Part shown: positions 44,780-53,105 of the stretch, piece after piece
Numbering within the stretch: position 1 is the first letter of the stretch
How the letters are laid out: the number at the start of each line of letters is the position of its first letter
Source of the DNA: CAWFGS01 sp963815535
GTDB lineage: Bacteria; Pseudomonadota; Alphaproteobacteria; Sphingomonadales; Sphingomonadaceae
Direction: 5' to 3'
Length of the DNA: 64,000 bases
NCBI GenBank assembly: GCA_963815535.1
Contig: CAWFGS010000003.1
Location: 450,111-514,110 of the forward strand
Notes under the pieces: generated by a model
Told to the model about the DNA's origin: nothing
Seen by the model: only the letters and a program-made list of their open reading frames with translations
The model's database searches: none
Program-made: the position numbers and the translations under genes

Positions 44780-45061
44780 TCACGAAGCGTAGGAATTGCA
44801 GCCCCAGCGTTTCCAATTGGGAATACGCGGACATTTGCTGACTTTGGTGATCCACAGATCGAAAACTCGCGGCTCGCGAAGGCACGCAAAATATCCAACC
44901 ACATGCAGCACGACAGCAGCGAGCAGAGCGTAGAAACTGCCCGTTATCAGAAACAATTCGGTGGTCAGCGCGAAATTGATGATGAAATAGTTATACGTTA
45001 CGCCCGCGAACATCTGCGGGCGGGTCAGTGCGCGGTGAACGGGGCTGCGGGTGAGTTCCAT
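44780..45061 (-). CDS. virB3: Type IV secretion protein VirB3
   Basis: A 93-residue protein with the VirB3 start SPVHRALTRPQMFAGVTYNY, two hydrophobic helices (FIINFALTTELFLITGSFYALL and AVVLHVVGYFACL) and the closing REPRVFDLW motif. It associates with VirB4 at the inner membrane. I chose the ATG followed by ELTRSPVHRAL because family homology begins there. It lies four bases after the virB2 stop. Confidence 0.9.
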   Translation of the reverse strand: MELTRSPVHRALTRPQMFAGVTYNYFIINFALTTELFLITGSFYALLAAVVLHVVGYFACLREPRVFDLWITKVSKCPRIPNWKRWGCNSYAS

Positions 45062-45065
45062 GCGG

Positions 45066-45368
45066 TCAGGTTCCCGCCGCGCCCTGAATACCGGCGACGA
45101 TCGTGCCAGCACCGAACAGGATGAACACGCCGATAATCACGGTTGCCCCGAACCGCCAGTTGAGACGCCCCGTCAACATCATGAAACCAACGGCCGCGAC
45201 GGCCATAACGGCAATGGCAGTGGCGACATTGCCAAGCAGAGTTCCTTGCAGCCAACCCAACGCGGCCACGATCGGGCCGGAACCCTGCGGATCGCCGCCC
45301 TGCTGCGCCAACGCGGCGGATGGGGCGATGAATAGGAACAAACCGATGACGGAAAGGACCGAACGCAT
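45066..45368 (-). CDS. virB2: Type IV secretion pilin VirB2 (TrbC-like)
   Basis: A 100-residue small pilin precursor: signal peptide (SVLSVIGLFLFIAPSAALAQ), a short hydrophilic loop, then two membrane helices (GTLLGNVATAIAVMAVAAVGFMML and FGATVIIGVFILFGAGTIVAGI) linked by GRLNWRF. Major subunit of the conjugative or secretion pilus. It sits one base after the virB1 stop, at the normal operon position. Confidence 0.9.
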   Translation of the reverse strand: MRSVLSVIGLFLFIAPSAALAQQGGDPQGSGPIVAALGWLQGTLLGNVATAIAVMAVAAVGFMMLTGRLNWRFGATVIIGVFILFGAGTIVAGIQGAAGT

Positions 45369-45369
45369 A

Positions 45370-46029
45370 TTACTGGCTACTCCGGGAATGATTTCCGAGC
45401 CGACCCATGATGGCGACCACGTAATTTTGGGTTTCGCGAATACGCGGAATGCCGCCGGCGCGCATGACGCGCCCTGGGCCGGCATTGTATGCTGCCAACG
45501 CTTTTTCCAGATCGCCGTCGAACCGGTTCAGCTGCTGGCGCAGATAACGTGCGCCGCCTTCAAGATTGGCGAAGGGATCGTCAGGGTCAACGCCGAGATC
45601 GCGCGCCGTACCCGGCATCAATTGGGCAAGGCCGCGCGCGCCGACCGGCGACCTTGCATTTGGGCGCCACCGGCTTTCCTGCCACACCAGCGCCTCGATC
45701 AAGGTCGGGCTGAGATCGAAACGCACGGCCAGTTCGTGCACCTTGGCCGAATATTCTTGCGGTATAAAACGCGCGTGATGTCGTGGATCGGCGACGGCCT
45801 GTTCCGGGGCTGTAAAATCGGCCGCCAGCGTAACGACAGATGCGGCGGCAGACATTGGCACATCCGTTTCATCCCGCCCCGCTTGCGCACCATCGGCTTT
45901 CGCTACCCAATGCGAACCTTCGGTATCGATCTGTAGGACATCGGCGAATGCCGGGCTGGCGAGAGCGGCGCATGTGGCGGCGGCGACCACACACAGGCCT
46001 TTCGGAAGAATCGCCACGCTTTTCATCAT
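45370..46029 (-). CDS. virB1: Lytic transglycosylase, VirB1-like
   Basis: A 219-residue periplasmic peptidoglycan hydrolase. A signal peptide (AILPKGLCVVAAATCAALASPAFA) precedes a linker and an SLT domain with the catalytic Glu in ALVWQESRWRPNARSPVGARG, then AQLMPGTARDLGVDP and AYNAGPGRV. It opens the cell wall for the secretion machine. The start is uncertain: paired ATGs at 46029/46026 start directly before the signal core, while ATGs at 46050 and 46089 would lengthen the n-region; none has a clear Shine-Dalgarno. First gene of the operon. Confidence 0.88.
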   Translation of the reverse strand: MMKSVAILPKGLCVVAAATCAALASPAFADVLQIDTEGSHWVAKADGAQAGRDETDVPMSAAASVVTLAADFTAPEQAVADPRHHARFIPQEYSAKVHELAVRFDLSPTLIEALVWQESRWRPNARSPVGARGLAQLMPGTARDLGVDPDDPFANLEGGARYLRQQLNRFDGDLEKALAAYNAGPGRVMRAGGIPRIRETQNYVVAIMGRLGNHSRSSQ

Positions 46030-46190
46030 CGCAGGATGGCCGTGCAACATGACAGGTTCGTTACAAACTACGATCCACTTGCTTCCCATGATTTAGCATA
46101 ATTCTACGCAACCGCTGCATTACATCTGATCCGCACACAGTAGTTGACATGCCGTTAGACGCTCATCCCCTGTCTTAAGCTCACATCGTA

Positions 46191-46208
46191 CAGTCATAAA
46201 ATTGTAAT
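46191..46208 (+). promoter_or_regulatory. Pho-box-like repeat upstream of the lipoprotein/TonB receptor genes
   Basis: CAGTCATAAAATTGTAAT agrees with the PhoB consensus (CTGTCAT-AAAA-CTGTCAT) at 15 of 18 positions by eye, including the A-rich spacer. It lies about 170 bp upstream of the lipoprotein start codon in the divergent region shared with virB1. A poorer second candidate starts near 46290. It could serve either direction. Confidence 0.5.
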
Positions 46209-46381
46209 AATAGACGTTTGCGCAGGGTTTACTGCGAAAACCGATCGAACCTGCGGGATATTTCGGTGGATCGGCCATCTGCAAACAAAGTGTCACAGAA
46301 CTGGACTAGCTAACGAATCGTAAGCGCAAGCTTGCAGCTATTTTCCAGCCGGCAGGTTCGGCTTTCTTCGAGGGGTTCATC

Positions 46382-47956
46382 GTGCACAACATCCATCGTT
46401 CCTTGGTTCTGGGCTGCAGCGCCCTTGCTTTGTCCGCTTGTGGTCCCGACGACATTTCGTCGCCTGGAACCGGCGGAAACATCACCATCAACAATCCTCC
46501 GGCCCCCACTCCCACACCGACTCCCCCGCCAACCACGACCGTAACCGCTGCAAACGGCTGCCCGACCATTGCGGATGCCCAGGGTCTCGACGATCGCGGA
46601 ACCATATCGGGGCCGACGGGCACATATCGGGTTTGCGCGATGCCCGCCCGGTTCAACGCATCCTCGACGCTGCCATACATTCGCGGTTTGCTTTATCTGA
46701 TGGACGGCCGGGTCGATGTCGGCACCGATGGTGGACCGACCCCCGATGCGAGCGACGGTGTCAGCGACACCAACGTGCAGCTGTCGATCGAAGCAGGCGC
46801 GATTGTCTATGCCAGTGGCGCAAGTTTCCTGAACGTCAATCGCGGGAACAGGATCAACGCGGCGGGGACGGCGACGCGGCCGATCATCTTTACCAGCCGC
46901 GACAACGTGCTGGGCCTCAACAACGACAATTCATCGGGCCAATGGGGCGGGATCGTCCTGTCGGGGCGTGCGCCGGTAACGGACTGCATCGCACCAGGCG
47001 CGACGCCGGGCAGCACCAGTTGCGAACGTCAGGTCGAGGGGGCCGCACAGCCGGCTATCTTCGGCGGCGCGACCAACAACGACAATTCAGGACGCCTCAG
47101 CTTCGTGCAGATCCGTTATTCGGGCTTCGTCCTTTCAGGCGATAACGAACTGCAATCGTTGACGACGGGAGGCACTGGCACCGGCACGACATTCGACAAC
47201 GTGATGAGCTACAACAGTTCGGACGATGGCGTCGAATTCTTCGGCGGTTTCGTGAATATGCGTAATCTGATCGTTGTCGGCGCAGAAGACGATTCGATCG
47301 ATACCGATACCGGCGTCAAAGCGAACTTGCAGTTCGTGATCGCCATTCAGCGCAACGAAGTCGGCGACGGTATCATCGAAGCCGACTCCACCAATGGGTT
47401 GGAAGAACAGACACCGCGTCAGCGCACCCAGATTTCGAACGCGACCTTCATTCAGCGTCGCACCAACGATCAGGCGCTGCGTATTCGCGGGGCGGCGGAT
47501 TATTCGCTCGTGAACACCGTCGTGGTGGATGGTTCGCAGGGAACGCCATGTTTGCGGATCGACCAACCGCAGACAATTCGGGCGGCCGACGCATCGCGTG
47601 ATGAGGCGGGGCCACCGCTGTTCCAATCGGTCGTGCTTGACTGCGCCACGGCATTCCGCGCCGGCAGCGGCGGCGTTACGGCCGCTCAGACGCAGGCTGT
47701 GTTCGAAGCGGGATCGAACAACCACACGAACTTTACCAATACGCTGTCCATGACATTCCGGAACGGATCGAACGAAACGGCAGTCATGGCGTTCAACCCT
47801 ACCACGCTCAGCAGTTTCTTCCAGAACGTCAGTTACATCGGTGCTGTCCAGCAAGGCGGGACGGACTGGACGCAAGGGTGGACCTGCAATTCCACGGCGG
47901 TTTCGTTCGGCACCGGCAATACCGGTGCCTGCACTTCGCTTCCCGTCTATTCCTGA
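46382..47956 (+). CDS. Large secreted lipoprotein with a right-handed beta-helix-like body, paired with a TonB receptor
   Basis: A 524-residue protein. The GTG start has AGGGG at the right distance. The lipobox ALSAC puts the acylated Cys at residue 20. A Pro/Thr linker (PTPTPTPPPTTT) follows, then a body with recurring Asn/Asp/Gly/Ser turns (TRPIIFTSRDNVLGLNNDN, GVEFFGGFVNMRNLIVVGA, DDSIDTDTGVKANLQFVI) like a parallel beta-helix. Comparable sphingomonad/Caulobacter proteins are adjacent to TonB receptors. The Caulobacter lipoprotein ElpS, made and secreted on phosphate starvation, may be a relative, but I cannot verify homology. It precedes a TonB receptor and follows a Pho-box-like site. 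Confidence 0.75.
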   Translation: MHNIHRSLVLGCSALALSACGPDDISSPGTGGNITINNPPAPTPTPTPPPTTTVTAANGCPTIADAQGLDDRGTISGPTGTYRVCAMPARFNASSTLPYIRGLLYLMDGRVDVGTDGGPTPDASDGVSDTNVQLSIEAGAIVYASGASFLNVNRGNRINAAGTATRPIIFTSRDNVLGLNNDNSSGQWGGIVLSGRAPVTDCIAPGATPGSTSCERQVEGAAQPAIFGGATNNDNSGRLSFVQIRYSGFVLSGDNELQSLTTGGTGTGTTFDNVMSYNSSDDGVEFFGGFVNMRNLIVVGAEDDSIDTDTGVKANLQFVIAIQRNEVGDGIIEADSTNGLEEQTPRQRTQISNATFIQRRTNDQALRIRGAADYSLVNTVVVDGSQGTPCLRIDQPQTIRAADASRDEAGPPLFQSVVLDCATAFRAGSGGVTAAQTQAVFEAGSNNHTNFTNTLSMTFRNGSNETAVMAFNPTTLSSFFQNVSYIGAVQQGGTDWTQGWTCNSTAVSFGTGNTGACTSLPVYS

Positions 47957-47970
47957 TCTTGGAACGACAG

Positions 47971-48000
47971 TCGGGGGCTTTTCGATACGAAGGCCCCCGA
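47971..48000 (+). terminator. Intercistronic hairpin between the lipoprotein and receptor genes
   Basis: An 8-bp perfect stem (TCGGGGGC / GCCCCCGA) with a 14-nt loop lies in the 120-bp gap between the two genes. No U-tract follows, so it is more likely an mRNA-stabilising or partial-attenuation structure that lets the lipoprotein be made in excess of the receptor. Confidence 0.45.
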
Positions 48001-48076
48001 TCTGTGATGCACGCCCACGAACTTACCGGCTGACCCGTAAGTTTGCGAATTGCGATTTCGAAGAGGTTTTTTGACC

Positions 48077-50782
48077 ATGTCCATCGGCCAGAAGCTCGCC
48101 GGCTTCCTACTCGTCAGCTCGGCGATGACGGTTCCGTCCGTCGTATTTGCACAAGGTACGGGGGGGCAGCCGGGAACCGGCGCGGAAGGGGTTATCGATC
48201 CGGACGCCGAACCCAACCCGCAAACGATTGAATCTGCCGAAGGTATCGACAACACGCCCGAAGAAGACCAGTTCGAAGACCCAGAAATATCCATTCCCGG
48301 CGGCACGATCGTTGTAACCGGTCGCCGGAACCGCGACATTGCCCGATCTTCCAGCCAGGTCGTTTCGGTCTTGTCGAGCGAACAGATCGCCCGGACGGGG
48401 GAAGGCGATATCGCCGGCGCGCTCGCCCGGGTTACCGGTTTATCGGTACAGGGCAACGGGTTCGTTTTCGTACGCGGGCTGGGCGATCGCTATTCCCTCG
48501 CGCTGCTGAACGGCCTGCCTTTGCCCAGCCCCCAACCCTTGAGCCGGGTGGTCCCTCTCGATATTTTCCCCACTGGCGTGATTTCATCATCGCTGGTCCA
48601 GAAAACTTATTCGGCCAATTTTCCCGGAGAATTTGGCGGGGGTGTCATCAACCTCACGACACAAGCCATTCCCGATGAAAGCTTTATCCGGTTCAGCACC
48701 GGCATCAGCGGCGATAGCGAAACCACTCTAGAGCGTGGAAATGCCTATTACGGAGGCGATATCGATTTTCTCGGATTCGATGACGGCACACGCAACCTAC
48801 CACCAACTTTGCAGAATTTTTTCGACAGCGGCGCGCGTCTGACCGACCTGAGCGTCGATCAGCAGGCGATCGCGCGCGAACTCGGCGATCCGAATCTCGT
48901 GCTGGCTCAACGCTTGAATAATCTACCGTTCAATTTTTCAGGCGGGATCACCGCCGGCCACGGGGTCGATTTCGGCGACACGGGGCGGCTGGGTGTGATA
49001 GCCAACGCGTCGATCAGCAACAAATGGCGCAACCGGTCGATCATCTCGCAGACGGCGGTCGATCAGAGTTTAAGCCTGGACACCGACTTTCGCGATTTGG
49101 TGACGGACAATCGTATTCTTGTGAACGGTTTGCTCGGCTTCGGGCTGGAGACGGGGGACCACAAGTTCCGGTTCACCAATTTGTTCATCCGCGACACGTT
49201 GAAACAAACGCAACTTTCGGTCGGAACCGACTTCCAGGACGACGACAGCGAATTCAATCAGGACACCGGTTGGTTCGAACGACAGCTTTACAACACCCAG
49301 CTTGTGGGGGAGCTGGAATTCGGCGACCTGTCCGTCGATCTGCGTGGTGGGTTCGCCCAGACCAAACGCGACGCCCCTTACGAATATCGGTTCGATTACG
49401 TTCGCACCAACAACGCCAACGATCCCCTTGGCGATACTTTCATAAACGTTCTCGATCGCCAGACCGGGACCGCGTCGGTAACGTTTTCGGAACTTGAGGA
49501 AAATCTGTATTACGGCGGCGTCGATGTGAGCTATCAATTCGCCGATTGGATCGGGGCAACCGTAGGATATGCCTACACCGACACCAGCCGCTTTTCCTCG
49601 CGCCGCGAATTCCTGTTCGATGCCGGAACGAACTTTATAGACGCCGTCGGGGCGTTGCGACCCGATCTGTTGTTGGGCGATGCGGTGATAGATTTCTTCG
49701 ACATCGGCCTCATCGAAACCACGCAATCGGATCCGGCGTTCCAGGCCGATCTGGAAATCCACGCAGGCTACGGACAATTTCGGCTTTCCCCGTTCGATAC
49801 AGTCAGCCTCGATATTGGCGTGCGCTACGAAGATGCACGCCAGTCCGTCGTCCCGGTGGAGGTGTTCGCGATACCTCTTGGTTCCACGAATTCGACATTG
49901 CTCAATAACGATTATTTCCTGCCGGGCGCTACGTTGACTTGGGAAATCTCGCCCGAACTCCAAGGACGTATCAGCGGGTCGCGAACCATCGCGCGACCCC
50001 AGTTTCGCGAGCTTGTTTTCCAGACCTATTTCGATCCCGAAACGAACCGCCAGTTCAACGGCAATCCCGCGCTGATCGACAGCGAATTGACGAATTACGA
50101 GGCGCGGCTGGAATATTATTCCGGCCAGAACAAGGTTTCGCTGGCCGGTTTTTACAAGGATATCGAAAACCCGATCGAGGCGTTTTCTAGTTTTTCCGAT
50201 AACGAACAGCTGACCCGTTTTGCGAATGCGCCCAGTGCCACCCTTTACGGCGGCGAACTGGAAGCGCAGTTCAATTTCGACCTGATCGACTGGGGCGGCT
50301 TTTGGGAAAGCAAACGCATCGTCGCGGTTGCGAATTACACCTTCACGCAGTCCGAAATTCAGGTTCAGGCAGACGATTTGGTTACCGTATTTCCCAGCGG
50401 CCCGCAGCCATCGACCAACTTTTTCATCGACGGTGTTCCTCTGACCGGGCAGTCGGACCATCTGGTCAATATGCAGCTCGGCCTCGAAGATCTGGACAAA
50501 TTGTCGCAGCTGACTTTGCTGCTTTCCTATGCCAGTCAGCGGGTGACCAGTCGCGGCACGAGCAATCTTCCCGATATTATCGAAGACCCCGGTCTGCGGT
50601 TGGATTTCGTCGCCCGTCAAGCTGTCGATTTGGGCGGTCGTCCGTTCGAATTGAAACTGGAAGCGCGCAACATTACCGGGCGCGATAACTTCGAATTTCA
50701 AACGAATGGAACGAACCGGATAGAAATCAACACTTACGATGTCGGGCGTAGTTTCTCATTTTCGGTATCAACCGAGTTCTAA
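48077..50782 (+). CDS. TonB-dependent outer-membrane receptor
   Basis: A 901-residue receptor. Signal peptide ending VVFA, then an acidic Glu/Asp/Pro N-terminal extension of about 50 residues (possible TonB-box region) and a plug domain (GTIVVTGRRNRDIARSSSQVV, FVRGLGDRYSLALLNGLPL, YSANFPGEFGGGVINLTTQ). A beta-barrel ends with SFSFSVSTEF, a typical outer-membrane C-terminus with terminal Phe. I chose the ATG followed by SIGQKLAG, with AAGAGG upstream. It is co-oriented with the lipoprotein gene; the two probably act together on a phosphate-containing or macromolecular ligand (inference). Confidence 0.93.
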   Translation: MSIGQKLAGFLLVSSAMTVPSVVFAQGTGGQPGTGAEGVIDPDAEPNPQTIESAEGIDNTPEEDQFEDPEISIPGGTIVVTGRRNRDIARSSSQVVSVLSSEQIARTGEGDIAGALARVTGLSVQGNGFVFVRGLGDRYSLALLNGLPLPSPQPLSRVVPLDIFPTGVISSSLVQKTYSANFPGEFGGGVINLTTQAIPDESFIRFSTGISGDSETTLERGNAYYGGDIDFLGFDDGTRNLPPTLQNFFDSGARLTDLSVDQQAIARELGDPNLVLAQRLNNLPFNFSGGITAGHGVDFGDTGRLGVIANASISNKWRNRSIISQTAVDQSLSLDTDFRDLVTDNRILVNGLLGFGLETGDHKFRFTNLFIRDTLKQTQLSVGTDFQDDDSEFNQDTGWFERQLYNTQLVGELEFGDLSVDLRGGFAQTKRDAPYEYRFDYVRTNNANDPLGDTFINVLDRQTGTASVTFSELEENLYYGGVDVSYQFADWIGATVGYAYTDTSRFSSRREFLFDAGTNFIDAVGALRPDLLLGDAVIDFFDIGLIETTQSDPAFQADLEIHAGYGQFRLSPFDTVSLDIGVRYEDARQSVVPVEVFAIPLGSTNSTLLNNDYFLPGATLTWEISPELQGRISGSRTIARPQFRELVFQTYFDPETNRQFNGNPALIDSELTNYEARLEYYSGQNKVSLAGFYKDIENPIEAFSSFSDNEQLTRFANAPSATLYGGELEAQFNFDLIDWGGFWESKRIVAVANYTFTQSEIQVQADDLVTVFPSGPQPSTNFFIDGVPLTGQSDHLVNMQLGLEDLDKLSQLTLLLSYASQRVTSRGTSNLPDIIEDPGLRLDFVARQAVDLGGRPFELKLEARNITGRDNFEFQTNGTNRIEINTYDVGRSFSFSVSTEF

Positions 50783-51080
50783 GCCGTGTTGACAACCGAT
50801 TTCAGCCATAGCTGGGCGGCGGCAAGGTCGGGAAAGCTTTCGAACGAAATGACTGTTCTGCCGTAACGCGTAGCGATACGGCGCTGTTACTTGACCTTGC
50901 CGAATGTGCGCTCCACGCGATTGCGGTTCCGGTAGCGGCGATAATTGGGATGCTCGAGCGCCGGGCAGTTCGAGTGGGACGCGCTAATCGGTAGAATACC
51001 CTGGATCAGCGGGCTTCCCGGAAGCGATCCCGTCATAGCCTTTGTTTATCAGCACCGCCCTGGGCGGCACGACCGGGATC
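50783..51080 (-). pseudogene. IS5-family transposase remnant (C-terminal part)
   Basis: On the minus strand, starting just after the receptor stop, one frame reads YRRYRNRNRVERTFGKVK, then an in-frame TAA, then QRRIATRYGRTVISFESF and a hydrophobic LAAAQLWL end. This is the C-terminus of an IS5-group DDE transposase containing the catalytic-Glu helix (normally FRRIATRYDK). Further upstream KGYDG in another frame matches the LADKGYD region, so at least one frameshift also exists. The N-terminal half and inverted repeats are gone. Confidence 0.75.
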
Positions 51081-51233
51081 TCCATCAGCGGCTCGGCAGC
51101 GGTTCAAAGAGTCTCCACTCTGCATTCGGTAAATACCCCCGACCTATAACTGGCCTTCAAAAAGCAGTCTTGATCCAGAAGCTAAACACTTTGGAAACAT
51201 CGTTTATAAACACGGAATAGTGACCGTCCAGCT

Positions 51234-51965
51234 TTAAACTGCGCAAACAATAGGGTTGCCGACATCATCTGCTGTGTCCTGTCCATCCCTTTGTACGAGG
51301 GCATCGAAGATATAACCTTTGTCACGAACCGTTCGCAATGCGTGGTCGAGTTCGATCGCCACGAGTTTCGCACGCAGCCTCGCAATCCATTGATCAACAG
51401 TTCGTTCGCTTTGCGGCCGTTCTTCCGCTGTCATATCATTTATCACTTGCGCCCTAGAACCAACGCGGCCCGAAAAATCGAGCAGCACTTCGAGCAGGCG
51501 GAATTCACTGCGCGATAAACTAGTAAACCGGTTTTTATATCCTATACTAAGAGACGCGTGATCTAATACTGGAAATTTGTCGGTAGTGTCTTTCAAATAC
51601 CGCGATCGAACGATATTACGGTGATTTACTAGCCATTTGTGAAGTTTGTTAATATCAAGTGGGCCGGACATGTAATCATCTGCCCCAGCCGCCATCGCCC
51701 TGCTGCGCTGCTCAATGGTTTCGACTTCCAACACGACAACAATATACAGGTTCAGCAGATGGGGCCTGCTCCGCAGTCGCCGACACATTTCAAGGCCTGA
51801 CATATCATGAAGAAGCCAGTCTACGAACATTACCGTAGGCTGCTTCGGAAACTTGCCGGCGTCAAATTTTTCTAGCGGTGTTACAAAATATCGCACGTTA
51901 TCGGTTACAAATTCGTCTAGAGCCGAAACGACGTCGTTGGAGGTGAATAATTCAACCTTTTCCAT
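51234..51965 (-). CDS. OmpR-type response regulator with a degenerate receiver
   Basis: A 243-residue protein. The receiver-like domain (about 1-115) keeps a candidate phospho-Asp in VMFVDWLLHDMSGLEMCRRL and AAGADDYMSGPLD, but lacks the usual N-terminal acidic pair. It also has Leu/Val where the conserved Thr/Ser is expected and Gly where the invariant Lys of the KP motif should be. The C-terminus (about 140-230) is a winged helix-turn-helix (FTSLSRSEFRLLEVLLDFSG, RTVDQWIARLRAKL, TVRDKGYIFDA) for DNA binding. The gene is AT-rich and alone, with no kinase beside it. Start ATG 51965 (a TTG two codons earlier is possible). Confidence 0.82.
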   Translation of the reverse strand: MEKVELFTSNDVVSALDEFVTDNVRYFVTPLEKFDAGKFPKQPTVMFVDWLLHDMSGLEMCRRLRSRPHLLNLYIVVVLEVETIEQRSRAMAAGADDYMSGPLDINKLHKWLVNHRNIVRSRYLKDTTDKFPVLDHASLSIGYKNRFTSLSRSEFRLLEVLLDFSGRVGSRAQVINDMTAEERPQSERTVDQWIARLRAKLVAIELDHALRTVRDKGYIFDALVQRDGQDTADDVGNPIVCAV

Positions 51966-52452
51966 ATACAAATCCGTTCTTTAGACGATAGCCAATCTCC
52001 TAGTGATATGATATTACAATGACGGCGGTGAATAATTTTTGGCCAATGAACGTGACACGGTTAAAACAGCAGCGTTCAGAATGTCCGATATTAACATTTT
52101 TCAGAACCGCACATAACGGTTCTGCAGCTGTCCGGTCCTTTCGCTCGCCCGAATGTCAGTTTTGCGCCTTTCTTTTATCGGTAACCAGACTGTCGGCTTT
52201 CGGCCCACGTCCAGAAGTTGAGGAAATTGGCGCCAAGGTCCGCTCCCCACCCCATTTACGGTTGCAAAACCTAATCCCGAACTGCGCGGCAAGCGGGCAG
52301 CGCCTTATCGACTGGACTTCGCTGATTGTTCGAGCATGTGTTGCCGTGCGACCGATCGACCACACGATCCTCGCGCAGCCCGAGCGTATTAGACGCTGGG
52401 GCTCATCTCGGTACGGGCGGCAATATCGTCGCTCCGTTACCGGAGACTACTA
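51966..52452. other. Gene-poor stretch before the recombinase cassette
   Basis: About 490 bp without a supported gene. An open frame at 52019-52453 exists but has no family resemblance and atypical composition. AT-rich near the response-regulator promoter and GC-richer toward the cassette, with CTCGGTACGGGCGG and CTCCGTTACCGGAG close to the GTG start. The composition step near 52,380 may mark the element edge. Confidence 0.35.
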
Positions 52453-52683
52453 GTGCCAAACGACAAAATTAAACGCCAACCCAATCCCAAAGCCAAAACC
52501 CTGCTCAAAATGCTTCGTCGCAAGAACGGCGCATCCATCGAAGAGATCATCAAAGCCACCGACTGGCAACCGCATTCCGCACGAGCGATGATCTCAGGGC
52601 TGAAGAAGAAAGGACATAAGGTAGAACGCGAGAAGGTCGACAAAGTCAGCCGCTACAGTACCGCTGATGGCGCTGCACAATGA
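52453..52683 (+). CDS. DUF3489 domain protein
   Basis: A 76-residue basic protein starting at GTG. KAKTLLKMLRRKNGASIEEI and WQPHSARAMISGLKKKG are the DUF3489 signature, a small winged-helix-like fold found almost only upstream of DUF2924 and recombinase genes. It probably binds DNA. It overlaps the DUF2924 gene by four bases and opens a three-gene cassette. Confidence 0.85.
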   Translation: MPNDKIKRQPNPKAKTLLKMLRRKNGASIEEIIKATDWQPHSARAMISGLKKKGHKVEREKVDKVSRYSTADGAAQ

Positions 52684-53105
52684 GCCGTCTCGACAACGAC
52701 CTTGTTGCGTTGGAAGATATGTCGTCAACCGAGCTTCGCGAACGTTGGGCCGAGATCGACAAGCGACAACTGCCCAGTGTCCCGCCAGCGCTGATGCGGT
52801 CGTTGATAGCGTACCGATTGCAGGAACGCCGCCATGGCGGTTTGCCAAAGCTGGTCCGCCGAGAGCTGATGCGGCTTGCAGCAGAAGGTAAAAGCGGTGC
52901 TGTTATTCTTAAACCAAAGAGCAAGCTATCGTTCGGTGCACGTCTCATCCGAGAATGGAACGGCCAAACCATATCGGTCGAGGTGCTGGAGGACGGGTTC
53001 AGATACGCCGACAAGACATGGAACTCGCTCAGCGAAATCGCACGGCACGTAACCGGCACCCAATGGTCAGGACCACGCTTCTTCGGGCTGACCGCCAATG
53101 GTTGA
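52680..53105 (+). CDS. DUF2924 domain protein
   Basis: A 141-residue basic protein of the DUF2924 family: ELRERWAEIDKRQLPSVPPA, LIAYRLQERRHGGLP, GARLIREWNGQTISVEVLEDG, then FRYADKTWNSLSEIARHVTG and the closing WSGPRFFGL, a DNA-binding-like pattern. It always appears between DUF3489 and a large serine recombinase, as here, and overlaps both neighbours (4 and 8 bp). Probably an accessory recombination factor. Confidence 0.88.
   Translation: MSRLDNDLVALEDMSSTELRERWAEIDKRQLPSVPPALMRSLIAYRLQERRHGGLPKLVRRELMRLAAEGKSGAVILKPKSKLSFGARLIREWNGQTISVEVLEDGFRYADKTWNSLSEIARHVTGTQWSGPRFFGLTANG

Noticed and set aside
52019..52453. 144-codon plus-strand frame before the recombinase cassette
   Set aside because: Composition and sequence are not protein-like; the DUF3489 gene start follows in another context.
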